64,000 nucleotides of DNA from Muscardinus avellanarius (lineage: Eukaryota; Chordata; Mammalia; Rodentia; Gliridae): positions 150,617,849 through 150,681,848 of the forward strand of contig OY726560.1 in NCBI GenBank assembly GCA_963383645.1, given 5' to 3'. The notes beneath the pieces were generated by a model. The model ran no database searches and was not told where the DNA came from. It saw only the letters and a list, made by a program, of their open reading frames with translations. This document shows, one piece after another, positions 10,348 to 19,826 of this stretch; the stretch's first letter is position 1, and the number at the start of each line of letters is the position of its first letter. A program made the translations under genes and the position numbers.

Positions 10348-10400
10348 AAATAGGGGTAGGAGTGTATCTTGAAGGTAGACTGTCTCTGCGTTCAATCCCT
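9735..10400 (+). mobile_element. Nested SINE stack, L-L-L-R-R-R
   Basis: Three L arms start near 9735, 9869 and 10022, followed by three R arms near 10165, 10223 and 10349. The symmetric order fits a dimer inserted in the linker of a second, itself in the linker of a third. Tails became acacac and (AATA)n. A second plus-strand stack with the same order is at 47.4 kb. Confidence 0.8.
10299..10347. repeat. (AATA)n microsatellite
   Basis: About 12 units of aata, grown from the A-rich linker between two R arms of the nested stack. Confidence 0.95.
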
Positions 10401-10410
10401 GTGCTTTCTC

Positions 10411-10540
10411 TCTATATATATTCTACATATACATACATATTTATGTGTATGTGTGTATAATACATATGTATGTATGTATGTAGAAGGGCTTTCCCGTAAT
10501 GTATATGTGTATGTGTATGTGTATGTATATGTATATATGC
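10411..10540. repeat. AT-rich TATG/TACA compound microsatellite
   Basis: Alternating tatg, tgta and tacata units with an unrelated 15-bp interruption near 10483-10498. Confidence 0.9.
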
Positions 10541-11179
10541 TGTGTGGCCCTAGGCACACTGATTGACTTCTCTGAGCCAAACCTTCTTTATGGATGTAAG
10601 CATATAGTTTGGCCCAGGTGATCTCTGGGGTTCTTTTTACCCTTCCAGTCTTGAGAATTGGCTGGTACACTTTGCACTGATAGTAATTCAACGGCGGGCA
10701 TTTCCTAATAGAATTTGATGCTAATTTGAAGAGCAGGCATCACATATTAAAATGAAATTTACCCCGGAGGAAAGACTTAGAGGCAGGAGGGGCTACCTGT
10801 GTAATAGGAACACACAGGACGACCCGCTACTGCCACAGGACGACCCACTACTGCCAGTTCAACCGCTTTTTGCAATCTAAGAAAGGAAAATGAATGTTTC
10901 TAGTATTTTCTTTAGTAGATTATAGAGGGGGAAATTAAATAAAAAATAAAAAATAAACAGTTTGATTGTTCTGCACTGTATTATCTTAATAAACAGTCTT
11001 CCTGGAAAGTTTAAAAATACACAGTACTCTGTCTGGCCAAAGAAAACAATAAATAAATATTGTTGAGAAAATGTAAGAATTTTCCATGTACACATGGGCG
11101 ATGGAAACATTGGCTGTGTATACTTGAAGATCTTCTGCAGGAAGCCATGCTGAGAGGCATTACCTGCTTTATTTTCTTT
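10541..11179. other. Unique AT-rich DNA
   Basis: Contains a short tandem duplication at 10813-10854 (listed separately) and A/T-rich stretches. A 77-codon minus frame (10877-11110) is rich in F, L and I, as expected from chance in AT-rich DNA. Confidence 0.45.
10813..10854. repeat. 21-bp tandem duplication
   Basis: Two adjacent copies of cacaggacgacccgctactg plus one base differ at a single position (g or a in gacccRctac). Confidence 0.9.
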
Positions 11180-11452
11180 CTTTTTGGAAGTGGGGATTGA
11201 ACTCAGGGGCAGTCTACCTTCAAACTACACCCAAGCTCTATTTTGTATGTGTGTGTGGTATTAGAGATGGAACCTAGGGGCCGTCAACCTCTGGGCTCCA
11301 CCCCCAGATCTGTTTTATATTTTATTTGGAAACAGGCTCTTACTAAGTTGCTGAGAGCCTCACTAAGCTGCTGAGGTTGACTTTGAACCTGTGATCCTCT
11401 GTCTCAGACTCCCAAGTGCTGGTATTACCAGTGTGCGCCACCACGCCTGGCC
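11180..11452 (-). mobile_element. R arm plus class B SINE
   Basis: A solitary R arm (11180-11245) is followed by a class B-like dimer (11246-11452). Its L arm contains tgctgagagcctcactaagc. Confidence 0.85.
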
Positions 11453-11613
11453 CTATTTTTTTTTTTTTTTTTTTTTTGGCCCTATTTTATTGTGAAATAG
11501 GGTTTTGCTAAGTTGCTGAGAATCTAAGTCACTGAGGCTGGTCTCGAACCTGTGATCCTCCTGTCTTAGCCTCCCAAGTGCCAGGATTTCAGGCATGTGC
11601 CACCTTGCCCGGC
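11453..11613 (-). mobile_element. B1-dID left arm
   Basis: A poly-T run and a repeated ggccctatttt precede an L arm ending gccaccttgcccggct. It is probably the displaced L arm of the R arm at 11180, making the class B dimer a linker insertion. Confidence 0.8.
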
Positions 11614-12217
11614 TCATTACAAGCTTCCAAGGCTGTGGCTGGGGTCACTGTTGTCACCCACAGAAGGAGCGGCTGGGTGTTAATGGGCACTGCCAAGCAT
11701 TCTCCTGGGCTCCGGGCAGACCCTGACCTGCTTCTTTATTCTCCAGCACCGTTTGGTCTAGACATCCATTTGCCTTATCTTGACAGGTGGTGTTTGGAGT
11801 TCTTAGTCTAGGGTGATGCACAGGGCTGCCCAGGCTCTTCTGCCGAAGAATTTTGTGGAGCTGGAAGGAGCAGAACTGGAGACCGCGATGTGATTTGCGG
11901 TTGGCTGGTTTAGCTTTGTTGTTTACTGGCCCTAGGCTACAAGGCTGGTGACTCGGCCTCTGTGTCTTTATCACAGGGATAATGCCGGGATGATCACAGG
12001 GACCAATAAGCACTGTGAATAACACAGAAAGTCTGGAGACAGACCCGGGACACATAAACATTTAGCATATAATAAAGGAAGCATCTCAGTGGGAAAGGCT
12101 GGCTTACTCAGGAAATGGGGTTGAGATAACTCGCTAATTGTTGGGAAAGATAGAATGTTAGATTCTTACCTTCTACTAATTAAAATAAAGTATAGATACC
12201 TTGAAGATTTGTACTTT
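11614..12217. other. Unique DNA with a probable MIR
   Basis: About 600 bp without SINEs. A MIR-like segment lies around 11920-12060. Nothing coding recognised. Confidence 0.45.
11920..12060 (-). mobile_element. MIR fragment, probable
   Basis: The run ggctggtgactcggcctctg, then tgtctttatcacagggataa, matches the reverse-complement MIR pattern (cctctgagcctcagtttcct, then catctgtaaaatggggataa) at low identity. Confidence 0.45.
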
Positions 12218-12235
12218 AAAAAGTGAAACTATAAA

Positions 12236-12445
12236 GCCGGGCGTGGTGGCGCACGCTCATATTTCCAGCATTCAGGAGGCTGAGACCAGAGACCGGAGGA
12301 TCGCGGTTCGCGGACAGCCTCAGCTACTTAGGCCTCTGCAACTCAGTGAGACCCTGTTTCAAAAGAAAGACTACAAAATAGGGCAGGGGGTGGAGCTCGG
12401 AGGTCGAATGCCCCTGGGTTCCATCCCCAGACCCCCCCCCCCAAA
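12236..12445 (+). mobile_element. B1-dID SINE with perfect 18-bp TSD
   Basis: Bounded by aaaaagtgaaactataaa at 12218-12235 and 12446-12463. The L arm has a small internal duplication (gagaccagagaccgg), and the R arm ends in an unusual run of about 11 C residues before the A tail. Confidence 0.95.
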
Positions 12446-12472
12446 AAAAAGTGAAACTATAAACATTCTAGA

Positions 12473-12603
12473 CTAATTGTTTTGGGGGTCTTCTTCTTCT
12501 TTTTTTTTTTTTTTTTTTTTTGTCTTTTTGGGCTGGGGTCAATCCCGGGGCCATGTGCTTGCAGGCAAGCACTTTGCCACTGAGCTACATTCCAGCCCAA
12601 CTC
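12473..12603 (-). mobile_element. Full-length ID SINE with 13-bp TSD
   Basis: An undeleted ID monomer (about 12530-12598), including gcaggcaagcactttgccac, the part missing from B1-dID right arms. The repeat taaacattctaga at 12460-12472 and 12604-12616 brackets it. The A and B boxes of the tRNA-like promoter are recognisable. Confidence 0.9.
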
Positions 12604-12631
12604 TAAACATTCTAGAAAGAGATGTAGGTGA

Positions 12632-12825
12632 AGCCATTGCAGTGGTGCGTGCCTGTAATCCTTGGGAGGCTGAGACAGGGGGATGGCAGGTTTGAGGATA
12701 GCCTCAGCAAGTAGTGAGACTCTCATCAACCTAGGGAGACCCTGTTTCAAAACAACAAATAAAAGAGGTTGGGGTGTAGCTTGGAGGTAGAGTGATGTTG
12801 GGTGTAATCCTTAGTACCAAAAAAT
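12632..12825 (+). mobile_element. B1-dID SINE, class A, deleted in L arm
   Basis: The L arm lacks about 10 bp at the gtaatcccagtac site (reads gtaatccttggg). The R arm is intact but diverged. Confidence 0.85.
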
Positions 12826-13303
12826 TAAAAATTAAAATAAGTAAAGGAAGGCTGAGCAGTATGGGATCAGCTAGCTTATAAATCCCTACAACCTGGGACT
12901 TGAATACTACCAGCACTCTAGCTCTTCTGTCTACCAACTTCATAGTCTCTCAGTGGTTTCTACATATGGTAGAGAAACATGTTGTGGTTTCTTACCTTAC
13001 AGTTTCTACCTGTGGCCAGAGGCTGGCACTTCGCTCCCCAGTCAGATGTGAAAACCTTAGGAAATGAGTTTGATTGGCCTGTCCTGGGTCTCTGGACCAC
13101 TCCAGAGCAGTTAACTCAGATTGCCAGCATCAATTCTTAGATTGCGGGTCATACGCATGAAGTCACACAAGAACACAGTAGCGCCTGTTACAACCCCAGA
13201 GAATGAAGGATGTGCGAGGGGGGCAGTTTCCAGGGAAACAGAAGGTCACTGCTGACACAGCATGTAGATTCTACTGTACAAGAAGAGCTGCTCAGCTTCT
13301 ACT
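12826..13303. other. Unique DNA, no feature seen
   Basis: Single-copy-looking sequence without identifiable repeat or exon. Confidence 0.45.
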
Positions 13304-13394
13304 TCCTCTTCTTCGTCATCATCATCATCGTCTCCTCCTCCTCTCCCTCCTCCTCCTCTTCTTCCTCCTTCTCTTCCTCTCCCTCTTTTTTTCT
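13304..13394. repeat. Pyrimidine-rich (CTT/CTC/CAT)n tract
   Basis: Compound trinucleotide repeats on the pyrimidine strand, directly upstream of a SINE R arm. Confidence 0.9.
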
Positions 13395-13590
13395 CTACTG
13401 GGGATTGAACCAGGGGCATTCTACCTCTAAACTATACATCCCAGCCCTATTTTTTATTCCTTGTTTTGAAATAGGGCCTCACTAAATTGCAGATGGGCTT
13501 ACTAAGGTTGGCCTCAAACTTGTGATCCTCCTGTCTCAGCCCCCCAAGTATTGGGATTATAAGCGTGCACGCGCCGCCATGTCAGGCAGC
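13395..13590 (-). mobile_element. B1-dID SINE, class A
   Basis: Full dimer. The L-arm tip has an expanded gcacgcgccgcc. Confidence 0.88.
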
Positions 13591-13684
13591 TGGCTTCATT
13601 AGTAATCAAAGGCATGCATAATCTTCCATTGGCAGAAATCTAAAACTTTGAAAATGTCTCAGTAAGAAAGGGTGGGTAAGTAGG

Positions 13685-13962
13685 TTCTTTCAAACATTCC
13701 CCTCCCATTGCTGATAGGAGTGTAAATTGATAAGTCTTTCTCAAGGACAGTTTGGCAATAAATACATCAAAAGGATTGTGTAACCCTTGGCCTTGAAATT
13801 GCATTTCTAAGACTTTATCTTAAGGAAAAGCCAGTGTACAAAGGATATGCTGGAGGCTGTTCCGGGGAGCCTATTTATAATGTAGGGAAATTAGAACCAA
13901 TTTCCGTGATCAGCAGAGCACTGATAAAATGAGTCTTAGCATATTTCAATATTAGATTCCCA
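13685..13962 (+). mobile_element. Ancient L1 3' UTR fragment
   Basis: Ordered matches to old L1 3' ends: ataggagtgtaaattg, acagtttggcaata, ccttgaaattgcatttctaa, gtgtacaaagg, then atttataatgtagggaaatt. This is the sense strand. It is heavily diverged and predates the SINEs around it. Confidence 0.7.
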
Positions 13963-13964
13963 AG

Positions 13965-14379
13965 GCATGGTGGTGTGCACCTGTAATTCTAGTACTTGGG
14001 AGGTTGAGACAGGAGGATTGCAGGTTTGAGGCCAGTCTCAGCAATTTAGAGAGGCCCTTGGCAATTTAAATTTTTTTGTGGTACTGGGAATTGAACCTAG
14101 GGCCATTCTACCTCTGAGCTCCACCCCCAGCCCAATTCTTTTATTCTTTATTTTGAAACAGGTTGTCACTAAGTTGCAGAGGGCCTCATAAGTTACTGAG
14201 GCTGGCTGCGAACTTGTGATCTTCCTGTTTCAGCCTTCCAAGTACTGGGATTACAAGCATGTACCACCATGCCCAGCATGAGACCCTTTTTCAAAATAAA
14301 AAGTAAAATAGGGCTGAGGGTGTATCTCAGAGGTAGAATACACTGGGTTTAATCCCTAGTACCAAAAAAAAAAAAAAAA

Positions 14380-14380
<1 letters not shown>
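13965..14380 (+). mobile_element. B1-dID SINE split by a minus-strand SINE
   Basis: The L arm (13965-14062) and the remainder (14278-14380: L-arm end, linker and R arm) flank an opposite-strand SINE. Confidence 0.85.
14066..14277 (-). mobile_element. B1-dID SINE inserted in a plus-strand copy
   Basis: Complete dimer from ttttttgtggtactgg to accaccatgcccagc. Host and guest are inverted relative to each other. Confidence 0.9.
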
Positions 14381-14410
<30 letters not shown>

Positions 14411-14415
14411 GAAGA
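14381..14415. repeat. (GAAA)n tract
   Basis: Expanded from the A tail of the preceding SINE. Confidence 0.9.
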
Positions 14416-14424
14416 GAAATAAGA

Positions 14425-14530
14425 AAATAGAGCCGAGGTATAGATCAGAGGTAGAATGTCCCTGGGTTAATCCCCAGTACTACAAAATAAGTAAGTAGGT
14501 AGGTAAATAGGTAACTAAGTAAGTAGATAA
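14425..14530 (+). mobile_element. Solitary R arm with GTAA-type tail
   Basis: An R arm (gaggtatagatcagaggtag to ccccagtactac) followed by a degenerate (GTAA/GTAG)n repeat to about 14530. It is probably the outer R arm of the 13965 nest. Confidence 0.8.
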
Positions 14531-14674
14531 ATATGTAGTGACTCCTGTAGCCACTAAGAATCATGGAAATCTATTCTTATTGACTGGACAGATGATTGGA
14601 ACATAGCTAGCAGGGACTAGGAAAGCTGGATTTTGTAGAGTGAGCCCAAGTCAAATGTGTCGCTCAGAGAAGGA

Positions 14675-14810
14675 AGGTGGGCGCGGTGGCGCACACTTGT
14701 AATCCTGGTACTTGGGAGGCTGAGACAGGAGGTTTACACGTTAGTGGTCAGCCTCAGCTACTTAGTGAGGCCTTTCACAACTTAGTGAGAGACCCTGTTA
14801 AAAAAAAAAA
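14675..14810 (+). mobile_element. B1-like left arm without R arm
   Basis: The L arm ends gagaccctgtt and goes straight into poly-A, so it may be a B1 monomer insertion and not half a dimer. Confidence 0.8.
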
Positions 14811-14839
14811 GTGACTGCTTGCTCTAAGCAGAAAATGCT

Positions 14840-15052
14840 AAACTGAGCATGTTGGCCCACGCTTGTAATTCCAGCATTTGGGAGGCTGAGACAGGAGGTC
14901 GCAGTTCTCAGCCAGCTTCAGCTACTTAGTGAGGTCCTTTGTAACTCAGTGAGACCCTGTTTCAAAATAAAGAATAAATAACAGAGTTGGGGGTGTGGCT
15001 CTGAGGTAGAATGCCCCTGGGTTCCATCCCCAGTATCACAAAAATAAACAAC
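14840..15052 (+). mobile_element. B1-dID SINE, class A, full length
   Basis: L arm, tttcaaaataaagaataaat linker and R arm to cccagtatcac. Confidence 0.9.
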
Positions 15053-15171
15053 ACAAAAGAGTACCTTTCAGGACCTATTTTTGGAGGTTTATTACGTATG
15101 CCTGGTTCTCAGTTTCAACATTTTAATGAAGATCTAAATAAAATTCTGTTATACTCTAAAAAAAAAAAGAA

Positions 15172-15230
15172 TAAAATAAGCCTGGAGGTGTAGCTTAAAT
15201 GCCCCTTGGCTTACCTCCCAGTATTATAAA
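15172..15230 (+). mobile_element. Solitary R arm, deleted
   Basis: Reads aagcctggaggtgtagct, then cttacctcccagtattat, lacking the gaggtagaatg segment. Confidence 0.75.
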
Positions 15231-15358
15231 AAAAGGAAAAAAAGAAAAAGAAAAACAACAACAAAACACCAAGGTACATCCTTTGGGGAGGGGGAAGGAT
15301 AATTACTGACTTATAAATGAAAGGCCACTTCAAGGGCCCACAAAGAAATAAAATCTTC

Positions 15359-15473
15359 ATGCCTGTAATCCCAATACTTGGGAGGCTGAGATAGGAGGGT
15401 CACAGATTTAAGGACAGCCTCAGCAGTTTAGCAAGACCCTGGGCAACTTAGTGAGACCTTGTGTCAAACTAAA
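15359..15473 (+). mobile_element. B1-like left arm, 5'-truncated
   Basis: Starts inside the L arm at catgcctgtaatcccaatac and ends at gtgtcaaactaaa. No R arm. Confidence 0.8.
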
Positions 15474-15910
15474 TCGATGCCAGGTCCTGGCGGTCAGGCA
15501 GGGCGACACTCTTAGCATTCGCTATGAGAAGTCACTTGTGCGATCCAGCCAGGCTCTCTGAGGACTCTTGACATCTCTTCTGGGACCCATTTGTTGACTG
15601 ACTGGTTTGGTGGAATGTTGTGAGTACATGATTTAGTGCAGCTAGCACACTTTTTTTGACTCTGTTACATGATGACACATCTTTGTACTTCAAATGTGAA
15701 TTTGATTTCTTTGGAAAAGCTTGCCTTCCTTTATTTCCAACTTGATACATGAAGCACGCGGCCCTCTGGGTAGCAATTTTGAAACTGGGGAGTAAGGGAG
15801 CAGGAAGGAAGAACGAGAAGAAGAATGAATAGGATCTGTCTGGGACCCTGTGCAGGTTTGGGGTTTGCCTGACAATTCTGGGGCATTTGCTTTGTTTGAT
15901 GGATAAGCAG
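15474..15910. other. Unique DNA
   Basis: No repeat recognised. The 150-codon minus-strand frame covering it (15532-15984) runs into a CA repeat and lacks a known motif. Confidence 0.45.
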
Positions 15911-15953
<43 letters not shown>

Positions 15954-15970
15954 CGTGCACGCGCGCGCGC
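15911..15970. repeat. (TG)n(CG)n microsatellite
   Basis: A TG tract grades into gcgcgcgtgcgtgcacgcgcgcgcgc, a purine-pyrimidine alternation with Z-DNA potential. Confidence 0.9.
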
Positions 15971-16003
15971 AAGTGCTTTACCACTGAGCTACATCCCAGC
16001 CCT
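15971..16003 (-). mobile_element. ID SINE fragment
   Basis: The text agtgctttaccactgagct then acatcccagccc is the 5' half of an undeleted ID element on the minus strand. It abuts the TG/CG repeat, which probably replaced its tail. Confidence 0.75.
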
Positions 16004-16321
16004 TGATTTTATAATAAAATGGTGCTTTGGGGCGGGTGAGCACTGGGACTTCCTTGACAAGCTGGGGGGGGGGGGCTAATGAAGACAGCTGGCTTGTCTG
16101 GAATCCTGAACCCAGGATGTGCTGGTGGAGGCTGGGTTTCTGTTGGCCTATCTAGTGAACTAATGACCCACTCAAAAGCAGGGAGCTTTGGGATGCATGA
16201 AATGGAGTCCATTGAGCTGATAAGATTGAAGACCTCCCGGTGTAAAGGCTAGGCAAGCATTTCAGGAATGCAAGGATGGTGCCAGTTCTGTTACAAGGCA
16301 GACTCCAAGCACAAAGGCAGT
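16004..16321. other. Unique DNA, no feature seen
   Basis: Contains a G(11) run near 16065-16076. No other feature. Confidence 0.45.
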
Positions 16322-16536
16322 CTTTTTTTTTTTTTTTTCCTTCAGTACTAGGGATTGAACCTAGGGCATTCTACCTTCGAGCTATACCCTTAGCCCTTTT
16401 TATTTTTTGTTTTGAAATGGGATCTCACTAGGTTACTGAGAGTCTGCCTGCATTGCTGAGCCTGTTCTTGACTCTGTGTCCTTCTGTCTCAGCCCCTCAA
16501 GTACTGGGAGTAGAGGAGTGTGCCACCAAGCCTGGC
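16322..16536 (-). mobile_element. B1-dID SINE, class A, diverged
   Basis: Full dimer with poly-T start. The L arm shows several transitions, including loss of the terminal CpGs. Confidence 0.88.
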
Positions 16537-16758
16537 TCACAAAGGCCGTCTTAATGAGGATGACTCAGCAGAGATTTTATCAGAGAGTGGCAATGGGCTG
16601 GGCTTTGAGGACAGGCGAGGATGGGGTGAACGGATGCTTTTTGGGGATATTTTTCATGACAATCCGATACGTTGCAGATCATCATTTTAGAGAGACTGAA
16701 GTGCTTGTTCAAGGACTCCTGTGCTGTGGGGATAATCCCGCTGCATGAGGCTACTGGA

Positions 16759-16811
16759 TGGGCTCTGGTAGAGACAGTTTCCTGGCAGGGGGCAGAGCAG
16801 AGCCAAGCAAT
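16759..16811 (+). repeat. Arm 1 of a dispersed inverted repeat (53 bp)
   Basis: Its reverse complement recurs at 17190-17243 with about three substitutions and one length difference in a G run. It lies in unique DNA, and its continuous flanks suggest this is the source copy. Confidence 0.85.
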
Positions 16812-17172
16812 GGTGACTGGTGGGGGGAGGGCACTGCAGGTGGCTATATTTGCCTGGAGTGTGGGATAGTCGAGGGGAGCTGAGGACAGGCAGGTTGGAG
16901 AAGATGTCATGCGGAGAGGTCTCTGAATGCCAGGCAGAGATGTTGGGAATTCACACTTGAGGCACAAAGGTGCCACCGAGTCTTTGAGCAGAGGAGGCTG
17001 ATAGCTGTGTTTGAAGACATCAGATCTGACAGCAGAAACTCTGAGGCCAAATGGGCAGTAGTTCTGGGAAATATGTGGGTACCTCTAGGGTCTGCGGAAA
17101 AAGACGGTAGATGAGAGCAACTCTGGGTGCTTGAATCTCCAGATCTTGGGACATAGAGGCGAGTGACATGCT
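16812..17172. other. Unique DNA between the inverted copies
   Basis: About 360 bp of single-copy-looking sequence without recognised features. Confidence 0.45.
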
Positions 17173-17254
17173 CCATAAACAACATGAAGATTGCTTGGCT
17201 CTGCCCTCCCCCCTGCCAGGAAACTGTCTCTACCACAGCCCATGTTGTTTATGG
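17173..17254 (-). repeat. Inverted copy framed by a perfect 14-bp stem
   Basis: ccataaacaacatg (17173-17186) and its exact reverse complement catgttgtttatgg (17241-17254) frame 54 bp. Almost all of that is the inverted copy of 16759-16811. A SINE starts 2 bp after the right stem. The arrangement fits a template-switch event, since no transposon ends or TSD are visible. Confidence 0.85.
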
Positions 17255-17255
17255 G

Positions 17256-17470
17256 AGCTGGGCGCGGTGGCGCACACTTGTAATCCCAGTGCTTGGGAGG
17301 CCGAGACAGGAGGACCACAGGATTGTGGCCAGCCTCAGCAACTTGTGAAGCCCTCTGCAACTTAGTGAGACCCTATTTCAAAATAAAGAATAAAAAATCA
17401 GGCTGAGGGTGGAGCTCAGATGTCGAATGCCCCTGGGTTCAATCCCCAGTACCACAAAAACAAAACAAAC
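17256..17470 (+). mobile_element. B1-dID SINE, class A, full length
   Basis: agctgggcgcggtggcgcac to cccagtaccacaaaaac. It starts directly at the edge of the hairpin structure. Confidence 0.92.
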
Positions 17471-17727
17471 AAAAAATAACAACAACAACAAAAACAAAAA
17501 CAATTATAAAGTTAGCACCCAGGTGACACTGCAGGACAGTTCAGAGATGCTGGCTGGTTCACAGGAACGGTAGAGACTTGATGTGGGCATCTCTGAGGGT
17601 AGAATGGCTGGCATGGAGCTTGCGTGACACAGGATCCTGCAGGCCAGGGGCCCCAGCACAGCAGCAACTCCAAAGGAGCTTGGAAGTAGATGACATCTGT
17701 CATTTTTCTCTCCCCAGCATCGCTTCC
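17471..17727. other. Unique DNA
   Basis: Begins in (CAA)n-like SINE tail sequence and continues as unique DNA. Confidence 0.45.
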
Positions 17728-17862
17728 CTCTGGGATGTGAACCCAGGGGTGCTTTAACACTAAGCTACATGCCCAGCCCGTTTTACTTTTATTTTGAGAG
17801 AGGATCTCACTAAGTTGCCCAGCCTGGCCCCAAACTTGTGATCCTTCTGCCTCAGTTTCCTG
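17728..17862 (-). mobile_element. Older SINE relative, short
   Basis: Resembles an R arm and an L arm fused with a shorter linker (ttttattttgagagagg), like the copy at 55062. The L arm is truncated at tttcctgag. An old subfamily is likely. Confidence 0.7.
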
Positions 17863-18535
17863 AGATCAACTCCATTTTTCTTGGGGGGGGCCACTCTGTC
17901 CATACCTACTCCCAAAGGCTGGGTGGGGATGACTTCTCATTGGCCCCATTGGTGAGCATGTGACCTGGTCCTGGCCAATCAGAGCCTGCTTCTCTGTTGC
18001 CCTCAGTGCCTGGTTCTTGAGTCTAAAAGAGCTGCCTTTCTGTTGTTGGGGTTGCTGGGTTGGGGGCTCTGGAGGTACTTGACAGAGCCTGTCAAGAATA
18101 AAGACCCCTTCGTGCATTGCTGAGTCAAAGGCTGTTGGGGTGAGAGGATCCAGAGAGAGGATGGAGAGATTCTGACAGACTGTGATTCCTCGTCGTATCC
18201 ATTGACTTCCGTCTCCAGCCTGCCTGCGAGCTGCTGTGTACCCTCCTGGCATCCTGTTTGGGCAAATTGATGACTGCACACAGTCAAAGGGTCCTGACTC
18301 ATCAGGGTTAGAAGTCACATGGTTGGGGGATACATGCCTTAAAGGGCAGAGGGCTGCAGGCCCAGAGACCAGGGCATGGGCAGGGAGGAGACGGACCTTT
18401 GATCAAGACCAGGCGGAATGTGAACATGTGCCCCAGCCTGCACAGAGTGGCAGGTGTATTTGATGTTTGCCGCCAACAGACGATATAGTCCCCAACCTGG
18501 CTGCCCTGTAGGGCTCCGGTTGAAGCAAAAAAAAA
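17863..18535. other. Unique DNA
   Basis: SINE-free. A 150-codon minus frame (17866-18318) exists, but its translation has no recognisable domain. Confidence 0.45.
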
Positions 18536-18575
18536 AATAAATAAATAAATAAATAAAAAAAAGAGAGAGAGAGAG
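18531..18575. repeat. (AAAT)n/(GA)n low-complexity
   Basis: Six aaat units followed by a short ga repeat. Confidence 0.85.
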
Positions 18576-18850
18576 ATCAGGAAACAGGTAAACAAACACC
18601 CGGCTACCACGGGATGTGAACCCGAGGTGTTAAGAACAATGGCCGTGTGTGAGTCCGGAAGTGGAGTCCGCTCACAGTCTTTGCTTTGGTCCCAAAGCTG
18701 TTTCCTCGTGGAAGTGAGTTTACATGCCCATAAACTCATTCGGCAGCCGGCTCCTCCAGGGCTGGGTGACATCGCCCGCCAGCCTCAGGGCGGTTCATCA
18801 TTGACAGCCTGCACATCCCGGGGCCTCCTCTTAAGCTCCCTTTGGGGGAA
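18576..18850. other. Unique DNA, no feature seen
   Basis: Moderately GC-rich with no repeats. A plus-strand frame across it depends on the adjacent TG repeat for its length. Confidence 0.4.
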
Positions 18851-18851
18851 C

Positions 18852-18852
<1 letters not shown>

Positions 18853-18900
<48 letters not shown>
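18853..18900. repeat. (TG)n microsatellite
   Basis: About 24 TG units ending at the R arm of the next SINE. Confidence 0.95.
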
Positions 18901-18901
<1 letters not shown>

Positions 18902-19134
18902 CCTACCTCCAAGCTATACCCCCACCCTGATTAAAAAATTTTTTTTAACTTTTTATTGGTGCACTGTAGTCATACATCCTATGGGGTACAAGATGTTGGA
19001 GGCAGACATGCACACATCATCCACTTAGATGCAGAGGGCCTCACTAAGTAGCTGAGGCTGGCTGCGAACCGGCGATCCTCCTGTCTCAGCCTCTCAAGTA
19101 CTGGGGTCTCAAGCATATGCCACCACGCCAGGCT
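18901..19134 (-). mobile_element. B1-dID SINE split by an L1 3' fragment
   Basis: R-arm remnant 18901-18930 (ctacctccaagctatacccc) and L arm 19028-19134 flank about 97 bp of L1-like DNA. Confidence 0.8.
18931..19027 (-). mobile_element. L1-type 3' end, severely 5'-truncated
   Basis: The plus strand reads tttttattggtgcactgtag, then tacatcctatggggtacaag, homologous to the tail of the 49.1-49.7 kb element. Poly-T at its left shows minus orientation. Confidence 0.65.
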
Positions 19135-19230
19135 CCGAACACCGTTTTCATCCCACCTCTACAGAGGAGGGAACAGGCGCAGAGAGATTCCTTCACTTCT
19201 CCCAGGGTCGCCTTCAGAAATGGAAGACCC

Positions 19231-19422
19231 GCTGGGCGTGGTGGCGCACGCTTGTAATCCCCGCGCTTGGGAGGCGGAGACAGGAGTATCGCGCAGGTTT
19301 GAAGCCAGCCGCGCTGGCGTAAGAGACCCTGTTTCAAAAATAGAAAATAGGTCTGGAAGTGTAGCCCGGATGTAGAAGGGCTTCCAGGAACCCAGTACCA
19401 CTAAAAAAAAAAAAAAAAAAAA
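19231..19422 (+). mobile_element. B1-dID SINE, class C, with 15-bp TSD
   Basis: The repeat agaaatggaagaccc occurs at 19216-19230 and 19423-19437. The L arm carries agccagccgcgctggc, with the palindrome partly decayed (one mismatch). Confidence 0.95.
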
Positions 19423-19521
19423 AGAAATGGAAGACCCAGGATTTGGACCCGGCCCTCAAGTCTGGGCCCTCTTAGCCTCATGCTCAGCTGTAATAAATTG
19501 GTGAAAGAAAGAATCAATGAT

Positions 19522-19726
19522 AGCTGGACATGGTGCTGCACACTTGTAAGCCCAGTACTTGGGAGGCTGAGACAGGAGGACTGGAGGTTCGCGGCCAGCC
19601 TCAGCTACTTAGTGAGGCCCTCTGCAACTTAGTGGGACTGTTTCAAAATAAAGAATAAAAATCAGGGCTGGGGGTGTGGCTCCGAGGTAGAATGCCCCAG
19701 GGTTTAATCCTCAATACTGAAAAAAG
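19522..19726 (+). mobile_element. B1-dID SINE, class A
   Basis: Full dimer flanked by an imperfect TSD (agaaagaatcaatga; aagaaaatcaatga). Confidence 0.9.
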
Positions 19727-19826
19727 AAAATCAATGAAAGTAGTTCATACTTATTTTACATGTTTCGTTTCACTTATTTAATAGACTCTGGTTAATCTCA
19801 TTTATTTATTTTTATTTTATAGTATA

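Noticed and set aside
9735..10400. Regularly spaced similar units suggesting a CRISPR-like or tandem array
   Set aside because: The units are diverged SINE arms of unequal length in L-L-L-R-R-R order, in a mammalian genome.
13203..13485. Open frames with poly-S/L stretches near 13.3 kb
   Set aside because: They are generated by the pyrimidine trinucleotide tract and the following SINE.
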